Below, piece by piece: positions 34,376 through 42,898 of a DNA stretch of 64,000 nucleotides. The DNA is taken from assembly GCF_000429545.1 (NCBI RefSeq), contig NZ_AUCB01000003.1:1-64000 (forward strand), in the 5' to 3' direction. The notes below the pieces were generated by a model. It saw nothing but the letters and a program-made list of their open reading frames with translations, was not told the origin of the DNA and ran no database searches. A program made the position numbers and the translations under genes. This stretch comes from Arenibacter certesii DSM 19833. GTDB lineage: Bacteria; Bacteroidota; Bacteroidia; Flavobacteriales; Flavobacteriaceae. Each line of letters begins with the position of its first letter. The first letter of the stretch is position 1.

Positions 34376-34696
34376 CTAAAATTTGGTGTTCAATTTTAAT
34401 TCAACATGGTCATTTTTTAAAATAATTTCATATATATAAAAAACGCTGCCGTAAACGTTGAAAATTAAATTACTATTATCCCTTTCAAATTTGAAACTAT
34501 TTAAATCAATTCCCATTCCTATTTTTGGTATTATTGGCAAATAAAATAGTTGTTGGAAAATAGAATCTTTAACGCTTTTTAAGGCATTCTTTATTTGTTC
34601 GTCATTTTCAAAGATATTTCCATGTAATTTTATTATTTTTTTCCTATTAGTATATCCAATAAACTGGTCTTCGAGATGAAACCTATATTTTTCCAT
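34376..34696 (-). CDS. Hypothetical protein
   Basis: This 106-residue soluble protein (MEKYRFHLEDQFIGYTNRKK ... VFYIYEIILKNDHVELKLN) has alternating strands and no motif I recognise. It lies between the zinc-ribbon gene and the repeat array. The 362 bp upstream of it (34697-35058) are AT-rich and show no gene; this stretch flanks the degenerate end of the array like an AT-rich leader. Confidence 0.5.
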   Translation of the reverse strand: MEKYRFHLEDQFIGYTNRKKIIKLHGNIFENDEQIKNALKSVKDSIFQQLFYLPIIPKIGMGIDLNSFKFERDNSNLIFNVYGSVFYIYEIILKNDHVELKLNTKF

Positions 34697-35058
34697 TATA
34701 TGTATTTTTAGTTAGCTATATTGGTTTGGAACCAAAAAAATGACAAATTTGGGGTTGAGCATTTAAAGTTATAGAAGCCATTTTTTAATTTTTAGATACT
34801 ATTTATATTATCTAATTACTCTTGAGGTGCCTATTCATGCTACTTGTCCTAGTCTTGATTTGACATTATGTTTGTTTAGTGTTAGGCAATATCATATTCG
34901 AGCGAACGAATTAATTTTATATTTATTATGTTATCATAGGTAGTACAATTGATTTTTCAATCAGCATTATTGGATTATAGTCATATAAATTTCTTTTCTG
35001 AAGCAGTCAGACTTGGTAAAAACTTCTTTTGCTTTTTTGACCTTTCTTCATTCTTTTT

Positions 35059-36283
35059 CATCCGCAAAACTGTATAGTACGATACAGTTTCTATTTATCC
35101 TCAATCGGTTAGAGTTCATCCAGGATCCCTTTGAGTTGTTGTTTTACGATGGTGTATGTAGCCATCCCCAATTGGTTAGAGTAGTGACTTTCCCCTGGTA
35201 TACACGGTATTTCTTCATCCGCAATCGGTTAGAACTCGTCCTTAATTCCTTTGAGTTGTATTTTTAAGAAGGTATATGTAGTCATCCTCAATCAGTTAGA
35301 GTGGTTTACTATTTAGAGACCCGAAGTCTGTTCGCAAAGTGTTATTGTAGTGACTTTCCCCTGTTATATAGGGCTTTTCCATCCCCAATCGGTTAGAGTT
35401 AGTCCTCAATCTCTTTGAGTTGTGGTTTTAAGAAGGTATATGTGGTTATCCTCAATCAGTTAGAGTTCGTCCAGAATCCTTTTGAGTTGGGGTTTTACTA
35501 TGGTGTATTTATTCATCCGCAATCGGTTAGAGTTTTGTCCTCAATCCCTTTGGTTTGTGGTTTTAAGAAGGTGTGTGTAGTCATCCCCAATCAGTTAGAG
35601 TAGCGTATTATTTGGGGAACCGAACGCCATCCGCAAAGTGTTAGAGTAGTGACTTTCCCCTAGTATACACGGTTTTTCTTCATCCGCAAACTGTTAGAGT
35701 AGCGAACTATTGGGGGATCCGAACGCCGTCTGCACAGCATTAGAGCAGTGACTTTCCCTTGGTATACTGGGCTTTTCGTCATCCGCAATCGGTTAGAGTA
35801 TCGGGTGTGTTTTAGGAACTAAGCTTCATCCCCAATCGGTTAGGATAAGGGGTAATCGTTTGGTCTAGCGTGATTGTTTTCATCCTCAATCGGTTAGTGT
35901 AGGCGTTTATTCCTTTAGAATTAGGGGTTGGAATTGGGTTTCGGGTTGTCCCCAATCGGTTAGAGTAGCTCTAATTTATTGGTCAAGGGATATTTCCATC
36001 CGCAATCGGTTAGAGTTCGTCCTCAATCCCTTTGAGTTAGGGTTTTAAGAAGGTATATATGCTCATCCCCAATCGGTTAGAGTTCGTGCATAATCCCTTT
36101 GAATTGGGGTTTTAATACGATGTATGCAGCCATCCACAATCGGTTAGAGTTCGTACTCAATTCCTTTGAGTTAGGGTTTTAAGAAGTTGTTTATAGTCAT
36201 CCCCAATTAGTTAGAGTTCGTCCACAATCCCTTTGATTTGGGGTTTTAAGACGTTGTCTGCTGCCATCCGCAATCGGTTAGAG
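35059..36283 (+). repeat. Array of ~22 copies of a 20-bp motif with quantised spacing
   Basis: Consensus CATCCGCAATCGGTTAGAGT (position 6 is G, C, T or once A). Copies start at 35059, 35096, 35163, 35216, 35283, 35329, 35380, 35447, 35514, 35582, 35628, 35681, 35727, 35780, 35827, 35881, 35947, 35997, 36064, 36131, 36198 and 36264. Spacings cluster at 66-68, 50-54 and 46-47 bp. Three spacer types recur: A of 47 bp (contains CCTCAATCCCTTTGAGTT), B of 33 bp (GTGACTTTCCCC, GGTATAC) and C of 26 bp (TTGGGG, CCGAACGC). Four spacers between 35800 and 35996 are mutually unrelated. There is no coding frame, because 67 is not a multiple of 3. The array ends 72 bp from the stop of the tyrosine recombinase. 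Confidence 0.9.
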
Positions 36284-36355
36284 TAAGAGTGTTGTTGAAA
36301 ATTAAAAAAAGTTTTTCATCAATTTCATCTTGAGAATCAAACTAGATAATAAAAA

Positions 36356-37594
36356 TTAAATATTGTTCCAGGCTTGATCCATTTCCCGTTTTTTAAGGTC
36401 CTCAGCTATTTTTACGTATCGTCTGAATGTTGCTTCTTGTTTATGGCCAGTAATATTCCTTACCACCATTTCCTTCATCCCCAGAACAAGACTATTAGTA
36501 ACAAAGGTTTTACGGGCAGTATGACTGGTTATCAGTTTCCATTTCGGTTCGGTAGTGTCAATTCTTCTTTGCCCTATCCAACGGGTTGTCGTGGTAGGAG
36601 TTGTGATTTTTGCAAATCGGCAACATTCCTTAATATGCTTGTTGAATTTTACATCTGATATAATCGGCAGCGGCTCATAAATAGTGCCATTGTATTTTTT
36701 TAGTATCTCTTTTGCAAAATTGTTCAATGGAATTTTATGGGCAATAGTCTTTGTTTTTTTTATGTTTAAAACAAGGTTGTCTTCAAAAATGTTAGAAGGT
36801 CTTAATTGACTTATATCAGAATAGCGCAATCCTGTAAAACATCCAAAACAGTAAACATCCCTGATTTTGGACAATTTTTTGTTGTGAAACTTATGGTGGT
36901 ATAGGGTCATCAACTCCTCCATTGTAAGGTATATAACCTCCGTTTCTTGACCTGAAGCCTTAAATTTTTTATATTCTAAGTTGTCATGATAACCTCTCTC
37001 ATATGACCAGTTCATGAAGGTTTTTAAGACGGAAATCAATTTTGCGAAATAATTGTTTAATGTGTTCTTTCTTTCAAAGCAATAATCGGTGAACTGTTCA
37101 AAAAAATCAAAATTGATCGTATCGAAGCGAACAGGATATCCGGTGAATTCGGAAAACTCCTCATAAAAATTTAAAACAGATTGATATTTTTTAAGAGTAC
37201 TTTTCGCTTTAACATTTTTCCCTTTCTCAATAAACTCATCAAACGCTGGGAAGAATTCATTGGAAAGATTGATTGAGCTTAAACCATTATCAAGTTTTTC
37301 TGCGATAAACTCCTTGGAAGGTATAATGTTGTTTAAAAGGATATACCTAAATAACTTTTTGACCTCATTTTCGGTTTCATCCAATTTTTTGTTATACTCC
37401 ACATGGTAGTTGTATGCCTCCGTTTTTCTAGGGCTTTTCACCCTTTGGTTTCTTTCGTCCCAATGTTCCTTTTTACAATCGATACCCGAGATAACTTTAA
37501 AATATTTAAAGCCTTGCGCTGAAATCAACATTCGTATTGGGATTAACCCTGACTTCTTTATTTTATCTTGTCTTAAATGAAATGAAACTTGCAT
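36356..37594 (-). CDS. Tyrosine recombinase / integrase
   Basis: The 412-residue protein opens with a beta-rich arm-binding domain (1-110, MQVSFHLRQDKIKKSGLIPI). A SAM-like core-binding domain follows (about 115-215, KSTLKKYQSVLNFYEEFSEF) and then the catalytic domain. All residues of the active site are visible: Arg in CFTGLRYSD (~255), Lys in NIKKTKT, H-x-x-R in SHTARKTFV (~357-360), His in ITGHKQEATF and Tyr in FRRYVKI (~392). It is the Bacteroidota integrative-element type, not an IntI integron integrase. It lies between the 20-bp array (downstream) and a tRNA-end-like site (upstream), so it most likely integrated an island into a tRNA gene. Whether it acts on the array is unknown. Confidence 0.93.
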   Translation of the reverse strand: MQVSFHLRQDKIKKSGLIPIRMLISAQGFKYFKVISGIDCKKEHWDERNQRVKSPRKTEAYNYHVEYNKKLDETENEVKKLFRYILLNNIIPSKEFIAEKLDNGLSSINLSNEFFPAFDEFIEKGKNVKAKSTLKKYQSVLNFYEEFSEFTGYPVRFDTINFDFFEQFTDYCFERKNTLNNYFAKLISVLKTFMNWSYERGYHDNLEYKKFKASGQETEVIYLTMEELMTLYHHKFHNKKLSKIRDVYCFGCFTGLRYSDISQLRPSNIFEDNLVLNIKKTKTIAHKIPLNNFAKEILKKYNGTIYEPLPIISDVKFNKHIKECCRFAKITTPTTTTRWIGQRRIDTTEPKWKLITSHTARKTFVTNSLVLGMKEMVVRNITGHKQEATFRRYVKIAEDLKKREMDQAWNNI

Positions 37595-37750
37595 TTATAG
37601 TTAATTAGAGTTAAACAAGTAAAAGGGGGCTACCAATAGGGCAACAATTTTGGATTTAAATGGATTATATCGAATTAAAATTTATATCTGAATACTAAAT
37701 ATAGTCAATTATAGCGGAGATTAAGCAATTTAAGTGAGTAGAAGTTAGCG

Positions 37751-37770
37751 AGTAGTCCAGGTGGGACCAC
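37751..37770 (+). other. Probable attachment site: tRNA 3'-end relic
   Basis: GTCCAGGTGGGACCAC (37755-37770) fits the 3' half of a T-arm plus acceptor strand of a tRNA of the GGTCCCA type, probably elongator tRNA-Met. The bases upstream do not make a tRNA. A terminator follows directly, as after a real tRNA gene. Position beside the integrase start fits an att core. Confidence 0.5.
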
Positions 37771-37771
37771 G

Positions 37772-37797
37772 AAACCCCCTTATTTAGGGGGTTTTTT
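37772..37797 (+). terminator. Rho-independent terminator
   Basis: AAACCCCCT, loop TATTT, AGGGGGTTT and a T-run. It lies directly after the tRNA-end-like block. Confidence 0.75.
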
Positions 37798-37902
37798 TGT
37801 TTATAGAGGTTAGGTAGAATCATGACCAATTATCGTGTTTATACAAAAATGGTCTTCAGTCTGTATAGGAAGACTCTCTTGATCACCCCATACTGAGGAT
37901 CA

Positions 37903-38685
37903 TTATTCAAAAGGAATAATTTTCACCCAATCTATATACATATAATCGATATCGAAATTACTCTTGCCTATCCACCACGGAAACCAGATGCCTATAGAAA
38001 ACTCGGCGGCATGTTCTGGGATATGTTCAAAGGATTGATGGATCAGCTTATCGTCATAATACCATTCTATTCTAGGTTGTTCGGTTTCTGACCCGGAATA
38101 CCAGTCAAATCGATAAAGGTGAAATTCGCCGTCAGTTTGGTCGCCAATATAAATGTCAGCGGTGTTTTGGTGGTCATCGGCAACTCCACGCCAGTTAGAC
38201 AATAAGCCCCAATCTAAATCGGAATCCTCCGGTTTAAAAGGATGTTGGTTATGTCCAGGAAATTCAAAATCGATCTCGTGATTGTACTCCTCATTTTCAT
38301 AATAATAGGTCCAAAAAGCAGATAAGGCTCCTAGTTGGGAACAGATCTTTGCCCTGACCTCATAGCTTCCGGAAGTAAATTTTTTCTTGGTACTTAGGGC
38401 ACCGCCTATTTTAGTGTTTTGTCCATGGCCTTTAATATCTCCTTGGTAATAGTCTCCCAAAGCACGAATCACAAGATTACCATTTTGGATATATACATTT
38501 TCCGGAACAACCCCACCATGTGATTCTTTAGAGATATTTTCGCCCCATTTAAGATTAAGAATATTCCATTTGTCAGTATCTACTTCCGACTCCCTAAAAT
38601 CCTCAAAAAAAACTTGGGCACCTAAAGGTGAAAAAAGTTGACTTTGTAAGAAAATCATACAAAAGATGAAAAATGGTTTGGACAT
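37903..38685 (-). CDS. GH16-family glycoside hydrolase
   Basis: The start at 38685 (MSKPFFIFCMIFLQSQLFSP) is preferred because a signal peptide begins there; a longer frame reaches 38751. The product has about 260 residues. The catalytic motif is YNHEIDFEFPG, an E-x-D-x-E form with nucleophile and acid/base Glu. Flanking family strands include GSYEVRAKICSQLGALSAFW and, near the end, WPWWIGKSNFDIDYMYIDWVKI. GH16 enzymes cut beta-1,3/1,4-glucans or algal galactans. The substrate is not decidable here, but a marine polysaccharide is likely. It is exported. Confidence 0.85.
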   Translation of the reverse strand: MSKPFFIFCMIFLQSQLFSPLGAQVFFEDFRESEVDTDKWNILNLKWGENISKESHGGVVPENVYIQNGNLVIRALGDYYQGDIKGHGQNTKIGGALSTKKKFTSGSYEVRAKICSQLGALSAFWTYYYENEEYNHEIDFEFPGHNQHPFKPEDSDLDWGLLSNWRGVADDHQNTADIYIGDQTDGEFHLYRFDWYSGSETEQPRIEWYYDDKLIHQSFEHIPEHAAEFSIGIWFPWWIGKSNFDIDYMYIDWVKIIPFE

Positions 38686-39047
38686 TAATTTGATTAATTG
38701 ACTGCAAATACACCAAGTACTAAAACCTGTGGTGTTTCTTGCTTTGCCCATTAAAAGTACATGCTTTTGTTGGAATGGAAGTACAAAGCAGTATTTCCTC
38801 TTCGTTTATTTCATTAGAAGCGTTATTTTAAAGCATCTGCAACCTAATTATAGCCAATTATACGCTATCCTTCTCTTAACTTTTACTTATATTTATTGGT
38901 AGTGAGATGGTCAGCAACTTCAAGCTCACCTCATAGGGGACGTTTATAAGCGGTTTAGCACTACACTTATATTTAAAAAATTGCATTTTACAGTGAACTA
39001 GGTGGAGGTGATAAACAAATATCCAATTAACCAATAACTACATAGAC

Positions 39048-41117
39048 ATGGTGCTCTTTTCAACAAGGAATTTAAGGTTTAGCCTATTTTTTCTATGCCT
39101 TCTATTTGTTGATGGTGTATTAAACGCTCAAACTCCTGTGGAGTCGGTTTTTCATATAAACCGAGGGAAAACTGCTGATTGGATTTCATATAAATCTCAT
39201 GACGATGCCTTACAACGGATAACCAATAATGAGGTATTTCTACATCTGGAAAAGAGGCAAGAAAGGATTGACGGGCTAAAGACAAAATCGGATTGGATAT
39301 CTTATCGGGATAGCATAAAAAAGTTGTTAATTGCACCTCTTTCCAAATTCGAGAAAACACCGCTTAATCCGCAAGTTACGGGAACTATAGAACGTGACGA
39401 TTTTAAGGTAGAGAATATTCTTTTTGAGTCCCATCCAGGGTTTTATGTTACTGCCTCCCTGTTTCTTCCTAACCATAGACAGGACCCTGCACCTGCACTT
39501 ATTTATACTTCGGGACATACTGACCTTGGCTTTAGAAGTGAAGGCTACCAACATGTTATTCTAAATTTGGTTTCTAAAGGCTTTATTGTATTGGCCTATG
39601 ATCCTATTGGACAAGGAGAAAGATTACAATACCTCAATGCAAAAACAAGTAAATCTAAGATTGGAGGCCCTACACAGGAGCATTCCTATGCGGGTGCCCA
39701 AACGTTGTTATGGGGAACCTCACTATCGGATTATTTTATATGGGATGGGATAAGGGCAGTGGATTACCTTTATACTAGACCTGAGGTTGATATTTCACGC
39801 ATCGGAATTACGGGAAGGTCCGGTGGAGGTACGCAAACAGCTATGATCGCCGCCTGTGACGAACGTATTTATGCAGCGGCACCCGAAGCCTTTATTACAA
39901 ACTATAAGCGGCTGTTGCAATCCATTGGAATTCAAGATGCCTAGCAGAATTTGTATAATGGCATTTCGAAAGGAATTGATCACCCTGATTTCTTACATGC
40001 TCGGATGCCTAAACCAAGCCTGATTATCACTACTGTTAATGATTTTTTTAGTATTCACGGAGCACGTGAAACATTTGCTGAGGTAAAAAATTCATATTCA
40101 GCACTGGGAAAAGGAGATAATATTGAAATGGTGGAGGATATGGGGAGGCATGAATCTACCAAATTAAACAGGATGGCCATGTACAGTTTTTTTCAGAAGC
40201 ACTTATCCTTGCCAGGAGATAGTACTGATGTTGAAATAGAACCCTTCCATGTAGAAGAACTTTGGTCAACAACAACTGGTCAAGTTTCCTCCTCGTTAAA
40301 AGGTAAAACGGTATATGCTCTAAACCAAATGTATGGTAGCAGGAAAAGCATTTCAGAATCTTCAGTATCGGAACATCTATCAAGATTATCGGGAATTAAA
40401 TTGGACAGAAATTTAACATCGGCAGTGTTTACAGGAAAAATTGCTAAAAATAGGATAGAAGTAGAGAAGTATTTTTTGGAGAATAGTAAAGGGGATTATG
40501 TTTTACCGGTGTATGTTGCTTCAAAAAGTGATTCCAATGCTAATAAAGTACTATTATGGCTACATCCAAAAGGAAAGGAAATAATATTTGAGAGTATAAT
40601 TACCAGAGAATTGATGAATCAGGGCTATACGGTAGTTTCGGCAGACCTTCCCGGAATTGGAGAACTAAATAATCTCGAGTTTGTAGGTGATGGAATTATC
40701 CAACAAGTGTCCTTTAATTATCTGTTCGGGGCTAATTTAATAGGTAAAAGCATAGTAGGTATTCAGGCAGAATCGATAGATTTACTAGTGCAGTTTATCC
40801 ATGGTGATCCCCGAAATAAAAATAGGAAATTACATGCTTTAATAGAACACTCAACTAGTTCTAGCTTCCTTCATTATATATCGCTTAGAAACCCTTTTAA
40901 CAAATCAGTAGTAGCTAACCGGTATGTATCTGGCCCATCAAGCATCACACAGGAATACTTTGATCCTGAGGAAGCTTTCTATAGTGTACCAGGGAGCTTA
41001 CCTTATTACAATTTGCTCAGCCTAGTAGCCCTACATCCAAAAGATATATTGAAAGTGGTTAATCACCCATTATTGGATACAGAAGTAAAACAACTAATGG
41101 ACTTTCTAATTCACTAA
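39048..41117 (+). pseudogene. Alpha/beta-hydrolase (acetyl-xylan-esterase-like) with one in-frame TAG
   Basis: A signal peptide precedes a hydrolase frame: FESHPGFYVTASLFLPNHRQ, PALIYTSGHTDLGFRSEGYQ and ISRIGITGRSGGGTQTAMIA, the G-x-S-x-G elbow. TAG at 39942-39944 interrupts it after SIGIQDA; the same frame resumes with QNLYNGISKGIDHPDFL and runs to 41117 with a His-bearing end (EDMGRHESTK) and a second hydrolase-like half. Replacing TAG by GAG would restore QDAEQNLYNGI. So this is one gene with a nonsense mutation, a sequencing error, or readthrough. It lies 296 bp from the GH16 gene, divergently arranged. Confidence 0.8.
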
Positions 41118-41228
41118 TGGGGATTTTAATGTTCCGTCTTTTACGTCAATTTATAATTGGGTTTCTCCGTCCGATTTCTCATCGGCTTTTGTTTGATAAA
41201 TAAGGATCTAGATATGTGGGATATGAAA

Positions 41229-41255
41229 AAGCCGACTCAGATTTTGAGACGGCTT
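41229..41255. terminator. Terminator between convergent genes
   Basis: AAGCCGACTCA (41229-41239) pairs with TGAGACGGCTT (41245-41255) apart from one mismatch, then TGTTTGT. It lies after the esterase gene and before the convergent MscS gene. Confidence 0.55.
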
Positions 41256-41357
41256 GTTTGTGAAAATTATATTTCTTGGAGTTTTAAATAGTATGTTTAC
41301 TCACTTTGTTGGACGCTGAAATGGTTAAATGTTATTTCCTCTCTTAATGTGATTTTA

Positions 41358-42587
41358 CTATATTGGTCTATCCCCATCTTTTATATCTTTAGACGGATCT
41401 GTAGGTAATTGCTCGCTATTTTTGTCGCGCATTTTGTCAATAATTTCCTTAAAATGTTCTCCAGCAGCAGCTCTTCCTCCAAGTCCATAGCTTAATGCAA
41501 CCGCTACTGCAATGGCCCCCAAAATAAGGCCAAATGCCAACTCAACAATCTCATTGGCAATTCCCATTGTACGTAATGCAATGGCAATGAATAAGGCCAA
41601 TGATGCCGCACGTACAACACCGGCAATAAAATTATTGTTATTGGACTCTTTCATGGTGTTGTAAATAATCATTGAAATATAATTACCAATGGCTATTATG
41701 ACCAGTCCAAAAAGAATTTGTCCTGTCAACGCAAGAATTTCATTTAAAATATAAGTTAATTGATCTAGCCCTAAAATGGCGACGGCGGTGATTACTCCAA
41801 AAAATACAATGAAAAAATAAATAAGATTTGCTAAAAGTGTAGATAAGGACTGATTTGCCCCAATCATATTCTGAATTTTAATTTTTTCAGCAGCTTTATC
41901 AAGGCCTAAGCTTTTGAAAAGATCGCTTAAAAACGACGCTAAATATTTTCCACCCCAAATAAAAATGATAAGGATAAGAGCAGCAATAATTATTTCGCCA
42001 ATTAAGTCTGTAAATTTATAGAGGATTTCGTTTGCCGGTCCAGATATTGCATTCATTTGCAAAGCATTGAAAGCCTGGATTAAAAATGGAATAAATATAA
42101 TAATGAAGACTACTTTTTGAAGGATGTTCACGAGCATGTCTGTATCCTTAAACCCCGTTTTATCTATCAAATTATCAATAAAATTGCCTCCCATAGAGAT
42201 AAGGCTTGAAACAAATTTTGCCAATAAATACCCAATAAATCCAATTAGCACCGCGCCAATTAAATTTGGAATGAAAGACAAAAATTTATTCAACATATTT
42301 TTAAGGGGATCTAGAACGGCACTTACTTCCAATATTTCTAGCGTCATTAGTAGTACAATTACCATTATAAGGTAATACACTATTTTTCCCAAAAAATGGC
42401 TGGTGCTTTTGGAATGCTCTTCATCCATTACCTTATTCCCTAACTTGGTTCGATCCAGTAGTTTTGTAATCAATTTCTGAAAAAATTTAGCAATTAACCA
42501 ACCAATTAGTAAAACTAAAATAGCACCTAAAAGGCTTGGTAGATAATCAGTAACCGTATCGGCGAATCGTTGTAGTTGTGTTTCCAT
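41358..42587 (-). CDS. MscS-type mechanosensitive channel, short form
   Basis: 409 residues with repeated TM helices (LGAILVLLIGWLIAKFFQKL; LIGAVLIGFIGYLLAKFVSS; QILFGLVIIAIGNYISMII). It ends in the MscS pore-lining TM3 sequence, LGAIAVAVALSYGLGGRAAA, then a short charged tail. The C-terminal beta and alpha/beta cytoplasmic domains of MscS are missing. Proteins of this build (conserved TM helix repeat plus TM3) are annotated as mechanosensitive channels and may pass ions under osmotic stress. Gating is unproven. Confidence 0.83.
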   Translation of the reverse strand: METQLQRFADTVTDYLPSLLGAILVLLIGWLIAKFFQKLITKLLDRTKLGNKVMDEEHSKSTSHFLGKIVYYLIMVIVLLMTLEILEVSAVLDPLKNMLNKFLSFIPNLIGAVLIGFIGYLLAKFVSSLISMGGNFIDNLIDKTGFKDTDMLVNILQKVVFIIIFIPFLIQAFNALQMNAISGPANEILYKFTDLIGEIIIAALILIIFIWGGKYLASFLSDLFKSLGLDKAAEKIKIQNMIGANQSLSTLLANLIYFFIVFFGVITAVAILGLDQLTYILNEILALTGQILFGLVIIAIGNYISMIIYNTMKESNNNNFIAGVVRAASLALFIAIALRTMGIANEIVELAFGLILGAIAVAVALSYGLGGRAAAGEHFKEIIDKMRDKNSEQLPTDPSKDIKDGDRPI

Positions 42588-42898
42588 AAAAAGATATTAT
42601 GAGTTCATAAATGTATAGCCTTTAAGATACAAATAAAAAGTTAAACATCTAATTTTGAGGAGACTATTGCTTCATCAACCAAATGGGTAGTAAGGGTTAG
42701 CCCGTAATATTAAAGATAAACCTAATCACAAGGTTCATCATTTAATTTTGTCTATAACCTAAATTTTCAAAAGTACTATTATAGCAAAATAAGTACCTTG
42801 TTGAGCTAAAAAGGAGATGTGATCGAAATGAAAAAGGGATAACACTCAGCCCTTTAAGATAATGGAGGTTTATGAAATTAAACAGACTCGTAACTACT

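Noticed and set aside
35013-35603. Protein-coding frames across the array (35013-35267 and 35415-35603)
   Set aside because: They consist of the translated repeat (I/L-x-N-R/Q-L-E). The 67-bp unit is not a multiple of three, so no frame can be maintained.
35059-36283. CRISPR array
   Set aside because: Several spacers belong to repeating types, spacer length varies from 26 to 47 bp in steps, and no cas gene lies in the window. Regular direct repeats alone do not make a CRISPR.
35059-36283. Array of tRNA genes
   Set aside because: Only a D-arm-like string is present. There is no anticodon arm, T-arm or acceptor stem at the right distances, and the D-stem is broken in most copies.
36356-37594. 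Integron integrase IntI
   Set aside because: The catalytic domain lacks the extra IntI-specific helix, and the N-terminal arm-binding domain is that of Bacteroidota integrative elements.
37741-37765. Extra copy of the array motif at the att site (GTTAGCGAGTAGT)
   Set aside because: Only about ten scattered bases match GGTTAGAGTAGT and there is an insertion. This is too weak to call a repeat copy.
39048-41117. Two separate esterase genes
   Set aside because: The second part has no start region of its own and continues the same fold in the same frame. One gene with a nonsense codon is simpler.
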